Under the pieces are notes generated by a model. The model saw only the letters and a program-made list of their open reading frames with translations, was not told where the DNA came from and ran no database searches. From Ohtaekwangia kribbensis (GTDB lineage Bacteria; Bacteroidota; Bacteroidia; Cytophagales; Cyclobacteriaceae), in the NCBI RefSeq assembly GCF_042676245.1, contig NZ_JBHTKA010000001.1:1-64000 (forward strand): a DNA stretch of 64,000 nucleotides. Direction: 5' to 3'. The position numbers and the translations under genes were made by a program. Below, piece after piece: positions 8,729-18,254 of the stretch (position 1 is its first letter; each line of letters opens with the position of its first letter).

Positions 8729-11700
8729 TCAACCAAGCTTAAAAGACAGGTAAAAACAAGTACCTTCACCCGGACTACTCATTACATCAATCTTACCACC
8801 CATAGCAGAAACCTGCGTCTTTACCAGGAATAATCCAATACCCTTTCCTTCCACATGTAAATGAAATCGCCTATAGAGCATAAAGAGTTTGTCTTTATAT
8901 AAATTCAAATCCATACCCAAACCATTATCCTGAATGGTTAAGCTAAACTGATTGCCAACTACTTCAGAATGTATCGCTATAACAGGTCTTCGGTTGGGAT
9001 GGCGATACTTGATTGCATTGCTGACCAGGTTCATTAGTATACTGTGCACATAGGGTCTAACAGCAAGCATCGTACTGCCCTTCGAAAAATTTTCAATGAC
9101 AGTTGTCTTTGTGTCCTGTATCTCCTTCTCGAGTTCCATCTTTATAAGATGTAATTCTTCCTGAAGGTCAACCGGCACGATCACGGATGTAGAATCTCTA
9201 CGGATCTCCAAAACGGTATTTAAATCTTTAACGACCCTGTCTAGCTCCCGTGCGGTGAATACAAGTTTTTCCGTAATCATTCGTGTCTCCTGCAGATCGC
9301 TCTTGCACATCTCCAGTACATTACCAAGGCCTAGTATTCTGGCTACCGGAGCACGTAAATTGTGCGCAGAGATAAATGCGAACTGCTCGAGTTGCTGATT
9401 ATACTCCACTATATCACGTGTGCGTTCTTCAACCTCAGCCTCTAACGTTTCATTTCGAATCATTATCTCCCGATTCTGTTTCTCAATGATCAGTCGCGCT
9501 TCCTGCAATTCAACAATCTGTGCTGATACTATATCCCGTTGCGCAGAGATCTCTTCCTGACTCTGCAGGAGTTCTTCCTGACTATGCAGCAGATTTCTGT
9601 TTTGATGCTCCAGTTGCTCGGTTCGTCTCTTTACCTGGTGCTCCAGTATCGCATTCCGATTCTCAATGCTCCGAACCCGCAATTTGTAGAATGACATAAG
9701 TCCCGTGATCAATAATACTATACCGATCAGCATGGCCCACCAGGTGCGCCACCACGGTGGCTGGATATGAATTGTTAATGTTGCTCCTCGTTCATTCGAC
9801 ACGCCATCTTTATTCCGGGCTTTTACTTTAAAAGTATATGTACCCGGATCGAGGTTTGTGAACATCATCGTTCTTTGGCCGTCAACATAATTCCAATCGG
9901 TATGAAAACCTTCCAGCATAAAAGCGTATTGGTTTCTATCGGTAGCCGTAAAGTTTAATGCTACATACTTTAGTGAAAAGAAATTATAGTCAGAAGGCAA
10001 CGTTATCGTACTGGTTTCGAGGATCTGCCGCTTTAATATGCCATCAAAATTTCCTGGTTTCACCGGCTGGTTGCCGATGCGCAGTTCTGTAATAAAAACT
10101 TCGGGTATAAATGAATTGCTCCGTATACTATCAGGATTAAAGGCGCAGATACCTTTACCACCAAAAAAAATATTCCCCGCCTCATCTTGAAGACAAACCC
10201 CTGGTCTAAAATTATTTTCGGAGAGACCATCTGCTGCATCGAAGTTTTTAAACGCTCCACCGGCTGGATTAAACCTTGATATCCCGGTCTGCGTACTTAG
10301 CCACAGGTTGCCTGCCTTATCTTCCTCTATACCTTGCACTATATTATCCGGCAATCCATCGTCAATGGTATATCTTCTCCGGAATTTGCCTTCCTCAATA
10401 AGGTGTAAACCTCTCTGCGTACCTACCCAGAGTCGCCCCTTACTATCCTCCAGCATGGTATTACACAAACCGCCTACTTGTATGGAGTCGTAATCCGTAG
10501 TAGTTTCGAACCGGACCATTTCCTTCCGTGCAGGATCATATCGCAACAGCTCTTCAATAGTTCCCACCCATATATTTCCCTTTTTATCTTGGTATATCTT
10601 GCGCGTATAGTTATTAAACCCAAACCGTTTCTCATAAACGTGCTTGAATGATCCGGAATTTACATCCGAGAGTATATTCAGTCCTCCGTAGGTAGCTACC
10701 AGCAACTCCTGCGTTTTAGCTGATTGAGATATTGAAAATACATTTGGATTGGAAAGAGCGTCTTTACGTTTCACATCCGGCATATAGTGGATGAAATGAT
10801 CGTGAACCTCATCATAACGGTCGAGTCCGCCTCCCCACGTACCAATCCATACACGATGTTGCCTGTCTTCATAAACTACCAGTACCGGATTCGCTCCGAG
10901 GCTTTCTTTAGCAGCTGTATGTTTGTAACGCTTTACACCTTGCGCTGACTTCACAATAAGACCATCTTCTGTACCAACCCACAACCGTTTTTTCGAATCC
11001 AGCAGAATCGCATTAACGACATCATTCTTCAAGGGTATATCTATTCCCATAAATTTCTGATTCAAACGGTCCATTACAGCTATACCGTTGGAATAAGTCC
11101 CAATCCATACCCGGCCCTGTCGGTCGCTATAGAGCGCATGAATAGAATTATCCACAAATGATTCCTGGTCATTCGTGTTTGCCTGGAAGGTTAACAATTC
11201 ATTGGTAATGGTATTCAATCTGCACAGCCCGCCATTCTCGGTACCGATCCAGAGATAATTACGTTCCTTCGAAAGATGTAGTATATTATTTACCGGCAAT
11301 GCGGGAATAGTGTGTGTATTATAAACTATATATTTATTGGTGTATACATCATAGTTATATAGGCCGGCATCAGTAGCGATCCATAGATCACGGGGCCCGC
11401 CTTTTATTACCTCGCGCAATTTTAACGAAGGGCCTTTCCTGCTGAGTGTATTCTTATTCAAATCCCAGCGAAAAAGACCATTTTCATGAATACCTACCCA
11501 GAACTCGTGATCGGATATCCGAATAAGTGACCGAACAGGATGACAGGAATCAAAGAAATTATAGTATTGCCTACGTCCATTGGCCTTGTCTATTCGCTCC
11601 ACAAAAGCTTTATGATTGCGTACACCGCCAAGCCATACACTCGTGCTATCTTCATGAAACTCCGTAATTTCACAATTGAATGAATATTGCGATAGTCTTC

Positions 11701-12055
11701 TAAAATTATCCTGTTCGCGATTATAGACGTGAAGTCCACCGTTACCTGTGCTTACCCATAACAAACCACGACTGTCTTCATATATTTTGATAATGGCATT
11801 CTTCAAAAGGCTTGTTGTGTCGCTGGTGTTATTCCTATATACAGTAACATCATAGCCATCAAATCGGTTAAGTCCATCTTCAGTGCCGATCCACAGAAAG
11901 CCACGGGAGTCCTGGAGTATACATGATACATGAGGATTTGACAATGCTGCCGTTATCGTTGAGAATTTAACTTTCTCCACTGGCGACTGTGTGAAAGCCT
12001 CCGTGCTCCGGAACAATGACAGTAGTAGAATACCAACAACACAAATCCTGAACAT
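8729..12055 (-). CDS. Reg_prop/Y_Y_Y periplasmic-sensor histidine kinase
   Basis: The open frame runs to an ATG at 12202, but the signal-like segment MFRICVVGILLLSLFRSTEAF begins at an ATG at 12055, which I prefer. About 14 propeller repeats follow (LWIGTEDGLNRFDG, VWIGTYSNGIAVMDR), then a Y_Y_Y domain (FMLEGFHTDWNYVDG) and one membrane helix (WWAMLIGIVLLITGLMSFYKL). After that come a long coiled coil, a phosphoacceptor region (FISAHNLRAPVARI, His then Asn) and an HATPase domain (LVSNAIKYRHPNR, IQDNGLGMD, GKGIGLFLVKTQ). Unlike classical hybrid two-component systems it has no receiver or AraC domain, so it must signal to a separate regulator. It probably senses oligosaccharides and controls this locus. 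Confidence 0.88.
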   Translation of the reverse strand: MFRICVVGILLLSLFRSTEAFTQSPVEKVKFSTITAALSNPHVSCILQDSRGFLWIGTEDGLNRFDGYDVTVYRNNTSDTTSLLKNAIIKIYEDSRGLLWVSTGNGGLHVYNREQDNFRRLSQYSFNCEITEFHEDSTSVWLGGVRNHKAFVERIDKANGRRQYYNFFDSCHPVRSLIRISDHEFWVGIHENGLFRWDLNKNTLSRKGPSLKLREVIKGGPRDLWIATDAGLYNYDVYTNKYIVYNTHTIPALPVNNILHLSKERNYLWIGTENGGLCRLNTITNELLTFQANTNDQESFVDNSIHALYSDRQGRVWIGTYSNGIAVMDRLNQKFMGIDIPLKNDVVNAILLDSKKRLWVGTEDGLIVKSAQGVKRYKHTAAKESLGANPVLVVYEDRQHRVWIGTWGGGLDRYDEVHDHFIHYMPDVKRKDALSNPNVFSISQSAKTQELLVATYGGLNILSDVNSGSFKHVYEKRFGFNNYTRKIYQDKKGNIWVGTIEELLRYDPARKEMVRFETTTDYDSIQVGGLCNTMLEDSKGRLWVGTQRGLHLIEEGKFRRRYTIDDGLPDNIVQGIEEDKAGNLWLSTQTGISRFNPAGGAFKNFDAADGLSENNFRPGVCLQDEAGNIFFGGKGICAFNPDSIRSNSFIPEVFITELRIGNQPVKPGNFDGILKRQILETSTITLPSDYNFFSLKYVALNFTATDRNQYAFMLEGFHTDWNYVDGQRTMMFTNLDPGTYTFKVKARNKDGVSNERGATLTIHIQPPWWRTWWAMLIGIVLLITGLMSFYKLRVRSIENRNAILEHQVKRRTEQLEHQNRNLLHSQEELLQSQEEISAQRDIVSAQIVELQEARLIIEKQNREIMIRNETLEAEVEERTRDIVEYNQQLEQFAFISAHNLRAPVARILGLGNVLEMCKSDLQETRMITEKLVFTARELDRVVKDLNTVLEIRRDSTSVIVPVDLQEELHLIKMELEKEIQDTKTTVIENFSKGSTMLAVRPYVHSILMNLVSNAIKYRHPNRRPVIAIHSEVVGNQFSLTIQDNGLGMDLNLYKDKLFMLYRRFHLHVEGKGIGLFLVKTQVSAMGGKIDVMSSPGEGTCFYLSFKLG

Positions 12056-12232
12056 GTTTTGTACGCTGACATGCACGAAGATCTGGTAAGCCCATACTCT
12101 TACAGAAGAATATAGGTATACATCTTTCCGCAATGATAAAATCTTGTCTGCTGCAATCTTTCTTATCATCCAACCCATTGTTATTAGCAATGATGTACAC
12201 ATTGAGCTGCCTTGGCAACTGATAATTTACTG

Positions 12233-12390
12233 CCGAAGATAGACTGCGGTTATAGACTTGCGACTCCGTAATAATACTGACATAGAAATGCGTCCAACAC
12301 GCATATCTGCTTCCAAATGCACAGTTTATTGATATTTTAATGCACCCGTGATACGGTGAGACGATTTATATATATGAATGAGACGCTGTA
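12233..12390 (-). promoter_or_regulatory. upstream element, copy B (shared with TonB receptor)
   Basis: This stretch in the gap 12203-12443 aligns with 3520-3680 upstream of the TonB receptor and has the same orientation relative to its gene. Shared blocks include CCGAAGATA, TGCGG, CTCCGTAATA, TACTGA, AACACGCA and a TGAGAC plus ATTTATATA segment. It is a candidate common promoter/operator region. Confidence 0.6.
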
Positions 12391-12443
12391 TGGCGTGTCT
12401 CAAATCAAGCATGGCAAATTTTCGAACATGGTGATTGAATTAC

Positions 12444-13991
12444 TCACTCAACACCTTGTTGCAGATTGGCAATTTCTTCAAACTCTTCCTCTAACTTAAC
12501 ACTCAGTTTTTCGAAGATCTTAAAGTAACGGGCATATACCTGGTGATCCTGCTGTCTCGGCTGGATCGTTTCCTGGAAAGGTGTACTACCGGCTGCAGCC
12601 TCGAGGTTCGGATAGATGCCCATGTCAATCGCGTTCAGCAGGAACGCTCCTCTTGCTGCGCTGCTAAAATTCGCAACGGTATGTACAGGCTTGTTAAAGA
12701 TATCGGCCATAAGCTGAGTACAGAAAGGTATTGTTGCAAAACTACCGTTAACCGAAAGGCTGTTGATCTCACGATGCTCCTGCAATATTTTTCCTATACT
12801 ATAGATCTCGTATAGTATACCTTCGATCGTTGCACGAATGAAATGTGACCGTTCGTGTTTGATGTTTATACCGAAGTAAGATCCGCGCGCATTGGCATTC
12901 CAAAGGGGTGCGCGCTCGCCTAGAAGATACGGTAAATATAGTAGTCCATTAGAGCCTGCGCTTACATTGGATGCATCGCGGATCAATCCCTCTATGATTT
13001 GTTCCGTATCGAAAGGCACACTGAAGTCACCGAATTGTTTGGCAAACCACTCGAATACAACGCCACCGTTATTGGTCGGTCCACCGGAAACATAGCAGTT
13101 GTTTGTAATCAGGTAGTTAAAGAAACGTTGCTTCTCATCTTTCAATACTTCCTTGCCCACAATGCGCACGGCTCCGCTGTCTTCTATCGTTACAGTCGCT
13201 TTGTCTTCACGCCATATACCAGCCCCGAGTGTTGCCATACAACCATCGCTTGAACCAATCATGATTCGTGTATCAGGCGACAATCCTAACGAAGTCTGAA
13301 ACTCCTTTCGAAGTTTACCCGGCGAGCTGAACACAGACATAAGCTGCGGCAACCGTTCTGATGTGATGCCTGCAAAGTCAAGCGACTGCGATTCCCACGC
13401 GATGGTATGAATATTTAATAATCCCGTTGCTGAAGCCAGGCTATAGTCAATCACATATTCGCCCGTGAGTTGTTGCACTATATAGCTCTTCATCGACAGG
13501 AATTTATATGCCTTGTTGAATCGTTCCGGATCATGATTTTTCAGCCATGCAATCTTTACCAGCGGAGACATCGGGTGTATAGGTGTACCCGTTGCATTGT
13601 AAATCACTTTACCAAAATCAGAATTCTTCAGATCATTGGCTTCTCTCTTGCCGCGGTTATCAGCCCACGTAATAAGATTTCCAAGCGGAACTCCGTGTTT
13701 GTCTATGGCGAGCAGACTGTGCATCGAAGCTAAGAAGCAGATCGAACGAATATCATATTTCTTTGGATGCAATTTCTCGGTGATCAGATTCTTGAGTACA
13801 TATAGCATGGTGATGAAAATCTGCTCGGGATCCTGCTCGCTATAATCGGGCTGACTATGAAACGTTGGATAGGATCCCTTCGATGATGCTACTACATTTC
13901 CTGCCAGATCAAACGCAAAGACACGCACTGCATTTGTTCCCAGCTCTATAGTAATTATACATTCCATGTTCGATCGAGTTAGTGTTGTCAT
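12444..13991 (-). CDS. FGGY-family carbohydrate kinase (gluconokinase-like)
   Basis: 515 residues. The N-terminal ATPase half starts MECIITIELGTNAVRVFAFD, with the sugar-site block STNPLITWADNRG-like (GNLITWADNRGKREA). The C-terminal half has GSSDGCMATLGAGIW, GGPTNNGGVVFEWF and LPYLLGERAPLWN, which resemble gluconokinases of the FGGY family; xylulokinase is the main alternative. It would phosphorylate an imported sugar or sugar acid in the cytoplasm. Its ATG overlaps the stop of the AraC gene by ATGA, so the two are translationally coupled and the 13991 start is favoured over Met9 (13967). The coupling suggests that the regulator controls this step. Confidence 0.8.
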   Translation of the reverse strand: MTTLTRSNMECIITIELGTNAVRVFAFDLAGNVVASSKGSYPTFHSQPDYSEQDPEQIFITMLYVLKNLITEKLHPKKYDIRSICFLASMHSLLAIDKHGVPLGNLITWADNRGKREANDLKNSDFGKVIYNATGTPIHPMSPLVKIAWLKNHDPERFNKAYKFLSMKSYIVQQLTGEYVIDYSLASATGLLNIHTIAWESQSLDFAGITSERLPQLMSVFSSPGKLRKEFQTSLGLSPDTRIMIGSSDGCMATLGAGIWREDKATVTIEDSGAVRIVGKEVLKDEKQRFFNYLITNNCYVSGGPTNNGGVVFEWFAKQFGDFSVPFDTEQIIEGLIRDASNVSAGSNGLLYLPYLLGERAPLWNANARGSYFGINIKHERSHFIRATIEGILYEIYSIGKILQEHREINSLSVNGSFATIPFCTQLMADIFNKPVHTVANFSSAARGAFLLNAIDMGIYPNLEAAAGSTPFQETIQPRQQDHQVYARYFKIFEKLSVKLEEEFEEIANLQQGVE

Positions 13992-14866
13992 GTCTTCTTT
14001 CTGAATTCTATAGGTGTATAGCCCGTAAGCTTTTTAAACGTTGTTGAAAAATGCTGTGATGAATAAAAACCAGTCTCCAATGCAATGGTTGTTATACTCA
14101 TCTCCTGTCGCCTTAATAATTTTATGGCTTCTGAAATACGAATGTTGATCAGGTAGTTCAGGGGAGAAAAGCCGGTATAGTTCTTTACTTTCTCCGAGAA
14201 CGCTGTTGTGCCCAAGCCGATCAGTGCAGCCATCTCTTCTACCGTCCATTGGCGCGCCAGGTCCTCGCGTAAAGTCTGTTCCAGCTTCGTGAATGTTTGA
14301 GGGAAGTCTCTTCTCAAATTCATCTGGTAGGTTGACTGTCTCACAATCAATATCAGGAGTTCATCAATAAGATGATTCACGCGCGTTGCATAAGCGACTT
14401 CTTGCTGGGATAATTCATCTTTGATCGTCTGAAGAATCGTATGTGCATCCTTCACTCTCACCAGAACGGAGGTGTTATTAAGTTGCAAAATTTTACTGAT
14501 GGTTAGTCGCTCTGTTTTGGATAAGCCACTCCAGTTACCAACAATCATTTTTTTATGCTGATCCGTTTGATTAACCTCCAGCGAGAGCCAGCACACGGTG
14601 CCTATATCCATAAAACCTCTTGCCCCCCCGAACTTCTGACCGGGAAGTATAATGGCCAGATCACCGGGATAAAGAACATAGCAACGATCATTGATACTCC
14701 ATTCAAACTTACCATCCAGAATATAGTATATCCGTATGCTCGTGGTGGTGGTGGTGACGAGTGAGTCGAGTTGAATGTTTGTTATTTTCCGAATTCCGAT
14801 TTCACTGATGTGTGGGAAACCTGCCAGTTCCGATGAATGTTCGTGATGAAAGTAAAACTGGTTCAT
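13988..14866 (-). CDS. AraC-family transcriptional regulator
   Basis: 292 residues. An N-terminal cupin-like sensor half (YYILDGKFEWSINDRCYVLYPGDLAIILPGQ) is followed by a two-HTH AraC DNA-binding domain at about 195-290 (WTVEEMAALIGLGTTAFSEKVKNYTG, SITTIALETGFYSSQHFSTTFKKLTGYTPIEFR). It diverges from the GH3 operon across a 191-bp gap and is coupled to the FGGY kinase. It is therefore a good candidate for sensing a sugar and controlling both directions. Confidence 0.85.
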   Translation of the reverse strand: MNQFYFHHEHSSELAGFPHISEIGIRKITNIQLDSLVTTTTTSIRIYYILDGKFEWSINDRCYVLYPGDLAIILPGQKFGGARGFMDIGTVCWLSLEVNQTDQHKKMIVGNWSGLSKTERLTISKILQLNNTSVLVRVKDAHTILQTIKDELSQQEVAYATRVNHLIDELLILIVRQSTYQMNLRRDFPQTFTKLEQTLREDLARQWTVEEMAALIGLGTTAFSEKVKNYTGFSPLNYLINIRISEAIKLLRRQEMSITTIALETGFYSSQHFSTTFKKLTGYTPIEFRKKT

Positions 14867-15057
14867 TTAAAAGTTGACTGTTAGAAATCGGATTTTCTCT
14901 TTAGTTCATGACAGGCTCCACAACAAATCTTAAAAAAACATTGCTCTTAACAAGCATTGTGACGTGTAATTTTTATAAATAATATCGTTGTCGCAATCGG
15001 TGTTTAAAATTCAACAGTGGCGATTTTTGGTAGTTTGCGGACAACGGTCTGAACAGT
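14867..15057. promoter_or_regulatory. divergent promoter region AraC / GH3 operon
   Basis: A 191-bp gap between divergent genes, with no ORF I can support. It must hold the promoters of the AraC-kinase pair and of the GH3-FAH-dehydrogenase-dehydratase-permease operon. I see no strong palindrome, so the assignment is by position only. Confidence 0.4.
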
Positions 15058-17691
15058 TTGCACGAACAAGCCAGTAAACCTGTGAGTCGCCTGTATATAA
15101 AACACCCTGTCACTGTTCTCATCTTATCCTGCTTATTGGCGACTGATTGTCGTCCACAAAAATCCGCAGACATATATCCATTCCTCGATACCAGGTTATC
15201 CATCGACCAACGCGTCAATGATCTTGTAGCACGCATGACATTAGATGAAAAGATCGGGCAGATGATGAACGATGCCCCGGCCGTTGAACGACTTGGTATA
15301 CCACGGTATAACTGGTGGTCTGAAGGATTGCACGGTGTTGCACGTGCGGGTCTGGCTACCGTTTTTCCGCAAGCTATAGGCCTGGGTGCAACCTGGGATG
15401 ATGCGTTGATATACCGCGTGTCAACGTCAATTGCGGATGAAGCGCGCGCCAAACATCACAACTTTGTTGAGAAAGATAAACGGTTCATTTACCAGGGCCT
15501 TACGTTGTGGTGTCCTAACATTAACCTGTTTCGTGATCCGCGCTGGGGTCGTGGTCAGGAAACCTACGGTGAAGACCCGCTTCTTACCGGAACACTGGCG
15601 ACTGAATTCATTAAAGGTTTGCAAGGCAACGATCCGACTTATTTCAAGACTATAGCTACGGTAAAACACTTCGCAGTACACAGTGGACCAGAGCCGGAAC
15701 GTCACTCCTTCAATGCCGAGACGAACGAGCAGGATCTGCGCGATACCTACCTCCCGCATTTCGAGATGGCCATCAAAAATGGAAAACCTTACTCGGTGAT
15801 GTGTGCCTATAACCGATACAATGGCGAAGCCTGTTGTGGCAGTCCGCGATTACTCAGTGATATACTTCGTAACGAATGGGGCTTTACCGGTTTCATCGTG
15901 TCCGACTGCGAAGCCATCACCGATATATATAAATACCACAAAATTGTTCCTACACCGGAAGAAGCTGCCAGCATCGCAGTGAAAGCAGGCACTGATCTTG
16001 AATGCGGAAAGGTATATCAAAATTTAAAAGAAGCAGTTCATAAAAATTTTATTACCGAAGCAGACATTGATATAGCTGTAAAGAGACTTTTCACAGCAAG
16101 GTTTAAACTTGGTATGTTTGATCCGAAAGAGAAAGTAAAATTTGCGCAGATCCCCTATTCCGTTGTTGACAGCAAAGAACACCAGGCACTCGCACTGGAA
16201 GCCGCACGTAAATCAATGGTGCTGCTGAAGAATAAAGACAACATTCTTCCGCTTAAAAAAGATATTCGCTCCATGGCTGTGATCGGACCCAATGCAGACC
16301 AATGGTTGATGCTACTCGGAAATTACAACGGTGTACCCTCACAACCTATAACACCACTGAAAGGTATAAAAGAAAAAGTCTCTGCCAACACGAAGGTATT
16401 GTTTGAGCAGGGATCAGAGCTTGCTACCGGGATGCCGATGTTCTATCCCATCCCTGGAAATATACTTTTCACAAATGACAACAAGCCTGGACTGAAAGCA
16501 GACTTCTTCGACAACATTACATTAACAGGATCACCACTCTTTTCAAACGTAACACCTACACTCGATGCAAACTGGTTTGATAAAGCACCACGACAAGGAA
16601 TGAACGATGACAACTTCAGTGTTCGCTGGACGGGCGAACTACGACCTACCCTGTCGGGAACGTATCAGCTTGGCATTATATCTACCTGTAACACGAAGCT
16701 ATATTTGAATGACAGCGTTGTCGCTAAAACAGTATACCACTTTCGTGACGAGTATGGCGATCCGAGACTTCGAAAGTCTGTTCCTGTTACACTCGAGGCT
16801 GGAAAAAGATATAGGATCGTTGTTGAAGCTATTGAAACATTTGCGGATGCGCAGGTTCAACTTGTGTGGGCAGCTCCAAAACCTGACCTCAAACAAAATG
16901 CACTCAACGCAGCACGGCAGGCAGATGTAGTAATTATGTGTATGGGGCTTACACCCAACATGGAAGGCGAAGAAATGGATGTAAAGATTGACGGCTTCCG
17001 TGGTGGCGACCGAACGAAGATTGATCTTCCGCTCGCTCAACAAGAATTGATTAAGGAAGTTACCGCGCTCGGCAAACCGGTTATACTTGTATTGTTAAAC
17101 GGAAGTGCACTCGCAGTCAATTGGGAAAACGACCATGTTACAGCGATCCTGGAAGCATGGTATCCCGGGCAAGCCGCAGGTCGTGCTATAGCAGATGTTT
17201 TATTTGGTGACTATAATCCCGGAGGAAGACTGCCTGTAACGTTTTATAAATCCACCGATCAACTTCCCGGTTTTGATGATTATCATATTACGACTCAAAC
17301 CTATCGATACTTTCCAGGTACGCCACTCTATCCGTTTGGCTATGGGTTGAGCTATACTACATTTCGGTATTCCAATCTAAGTATTGAAAAATTTGCAGGC
17401 GATTCACTTCGCATCGTAGCAAAAGTAACAAACACCGGTAATCGTGAAGGAGATGAAGTAGCACAGGTTTATACTTCATCAAAATATACAGTTGGTAAAA
17501 AGTCTACCATACGATCTTTAGTGGCATTCAAACGAATTCATCTGAACGCTGGTGAATCGCGCGACATAGCGTTCAAGGTAAAGCTCCCTGCAATAGCGGG
17601 GCCTGTCAGCATCAGCATTGGCGGTGGACAGCCCGATGCACTGCTGAAGACAACCTCCAATGTACTAACGCAAAATATATCCAACCCGTAA
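15058..17691 (+). CDS. GH3 beta-glucosidase/beta-xylosidase with PA14 insert
   Basis: 877 residues. No ATG precedes the signal-like segment (HPVTVLILSCLLATDC); the frame can start at TTG 15058 or GTG 15082. The GH3 N-domain shows RLGIPRYNWWSEGLHGVAR, FRDPRWGRGQETYGEDP and KHFAVHSGPE. The nucleophile Asp is in GFIVSDCEAITDIY. A PA14 domain (about 475-620, ADFFDNITLTG to LVWAAP) is inserted in the C-domain, and an Fn3-like domain ends the protein. The NWWSEGLHG pattern is common in GH3 xylosidases and exo-glycosidases of hemicellulose loci. It is the first gene of a rightward operon; the next gene starts 8 bp later. Confidence 0.88.
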   Translation: MHEQASKPVSRLYIKHPVTVLILSCLLATDCRPQKSADIYPFLDTRLSIDQRVNDLVARMTLDEKIGQMMNDAPAVERLGIPRYNWWSEGLHGVARAGLATVFPQAIGLGATWDDALIYRVSTSIADEARAKHHNFVEKDKRFIYQGLTLWCPNINLFRDPRWGRGQETYGEDPLLTGTLATEFIKGLQGNDPTYFKTIATVKHFAVHSGPEPERHSFNAETNEQDLRDTYLPHFEMAIKNGKPYSVMCAYNRYNGEACCGSPRLLSDILRNEWGFTGFIVSDCEAITDIYKYHKIVPTPEEAASIAVKAGTDLECGKVYQNLKEAVHKNFITEADIDIAVKRLFTARFKLGMFDPKEKVKFAQIPYSVVDSKEHQALALEAARKSMVLLKNKDNILPLKKDIRSMAVIGPNADQWLMLLGNYNGVPSQPITPLKGIKEKVSANTKVLFEQGSELATGMPMFYPIPGNILFTNDNKPGLKADFFDNITLTGSPLFSNVTPTLDANWFDKAPRQGMNDDNFSVRWTGELRPTLSGTYQLGIISTCNTKLYLNDSVVAKTVYHFRDEYGDPRLRKSVPVTLEAGKRYRIVVEAIETFADAQVQLVWAAPKPDLKQNALNAARQADVVIMCMGLTPNMEGEEMDVKIDGFRGGDRTKIDLPLAQQELIKEVTALGKPVILVLLNGSALAVNWENDHVTAILEAWYPGQAAGRAIADVLFGDYNPGGRLPVTFYKSTDQLPGFDDYHITTQTYRYFPGTPLYPFGYGLSYTTFRYSNLSIEKFAGDSLRIVAKVTNTGNREGDEVAQVYTSSKYTVGKKSTIRSLVAFKRIHLNAGESRDIAFKVKLPAIAGPVSISIGGGQPDALLKTTSNVLTQNISNP

Positions 17692-17699
17692 TATCACGT

Positions 17700-18044
17700 A
17701 TGAAACTATATAATACAAAAAAGGGAATTATCATTGAACACTTAGGCGCGTACTTCCTTTCTGAAAAGACAGATTGGGATGCCGTTGTCAATCGTTCGAA
17801 CCTGTTCGCACAGTTACTCGAAGAAATCAGATCGCTTGATGCTGATGCTTCGCTTGTAAGTATAACTGAAGCAAACTTACTTCCGCCCATTTCCCAACAG
17901 GAAGTATGGGCATCAGGTGTTACGTATCAGCGAAGTCGCGAATATAATCGCCACTTCAGAACATGCACAAAAAAAAATTCAAAAAGTGCATATTTCGACA
18001 CCTCAAAAAATCGCTTAATACCTGAAAAAAAATTTGAAAGCTAA
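17700..18044 (+). pseudogene. FAH-family sugar-acid dehydratase, N-terminal fragment, cut by prophage
   Basis: Residues 1-81 (to 17942) are the N-terminal part of a fumarylacetoacetate-hydrolase family protein, ending VWASGVTYQRSRE. The following 33 residues are read from prophage DNA and stop at 18044. Joining 17942 to 57632 gives RSRE-ARMEESKNAGG in frame, the usual FAH-family sequence, for a total of 278 residues. With the downstream semialdehyde dehydrogenase and sugar-acid dehydratase, the intact enzyme was probably the 2-keto-3-deoxy-pentonate dehydratase of a Weimberg-type pathway (XylX-like). A 2,4-diketo-3-deoxy acid hydrolase is the alternative. The catalytic half is on the far side, so this fragment should be inactive. 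Confidence 0.88.
17939..17942. repeat. target-site duplication CGAA, left copy
   Basis: CGAA at 17939-17942 recurs at 57628-57631 at the other prophage end. If the duplication is 5 bp, as in Mu, the first base differs (G here, A on the right). The reading frame of the broken gene fixes the junction after 17942 in either case. Confidence 0.8.
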
Positions 18045-18224
18045 TTGATACCGCTAAAGACCGTTCGACTGCTCGAACTCGAATAGAATGCCGTTAGAAT
18101 ACCCAGCGGACGCGCTGCTAATTACGGAAAATATTTTAGGAAAGAAGAAAAAACTTATATACTTTCGAAATGTCGGGAATGTTAGCCGTCATTACCCTAC
18201 ATGCTAAATGTTTCACTGGCTGTT
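17943..18224. other. prophage left end (tail-fibre side)
   Basis: About 280 bp with no supportable gene. It carries the terminal imperfect repeat, a TGCAC...GTGCA inverted pair flanking A-runs (17964-17990), a GTTCGA/TCGAAC pair near 18063-18078 and one CGTTAGAA octamer (18092-18099). Transposase-binding sites are expected here, but their exact bounds cannot be set by eye. Confidence 0.55.
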
Positions 18225-18254
18225 GCCCCTTCCCGACCGAAGGGGCATCTTTTT
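18225..18254 (+). terminator. rho-independent terminator facing into the prophage
   Basis: Stem GCCCCTTC (18225-18232) / GAAGGGGC (18239-18246), loop CCGACC, then ATCTTTTTTT on the plus strand. The T-run is on the plus strand only, so it stops rightward transcription coming from the broken host operon. It does not look like the end signal of the leftward fibre gene that stops beside it. Confidence 0.8.
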
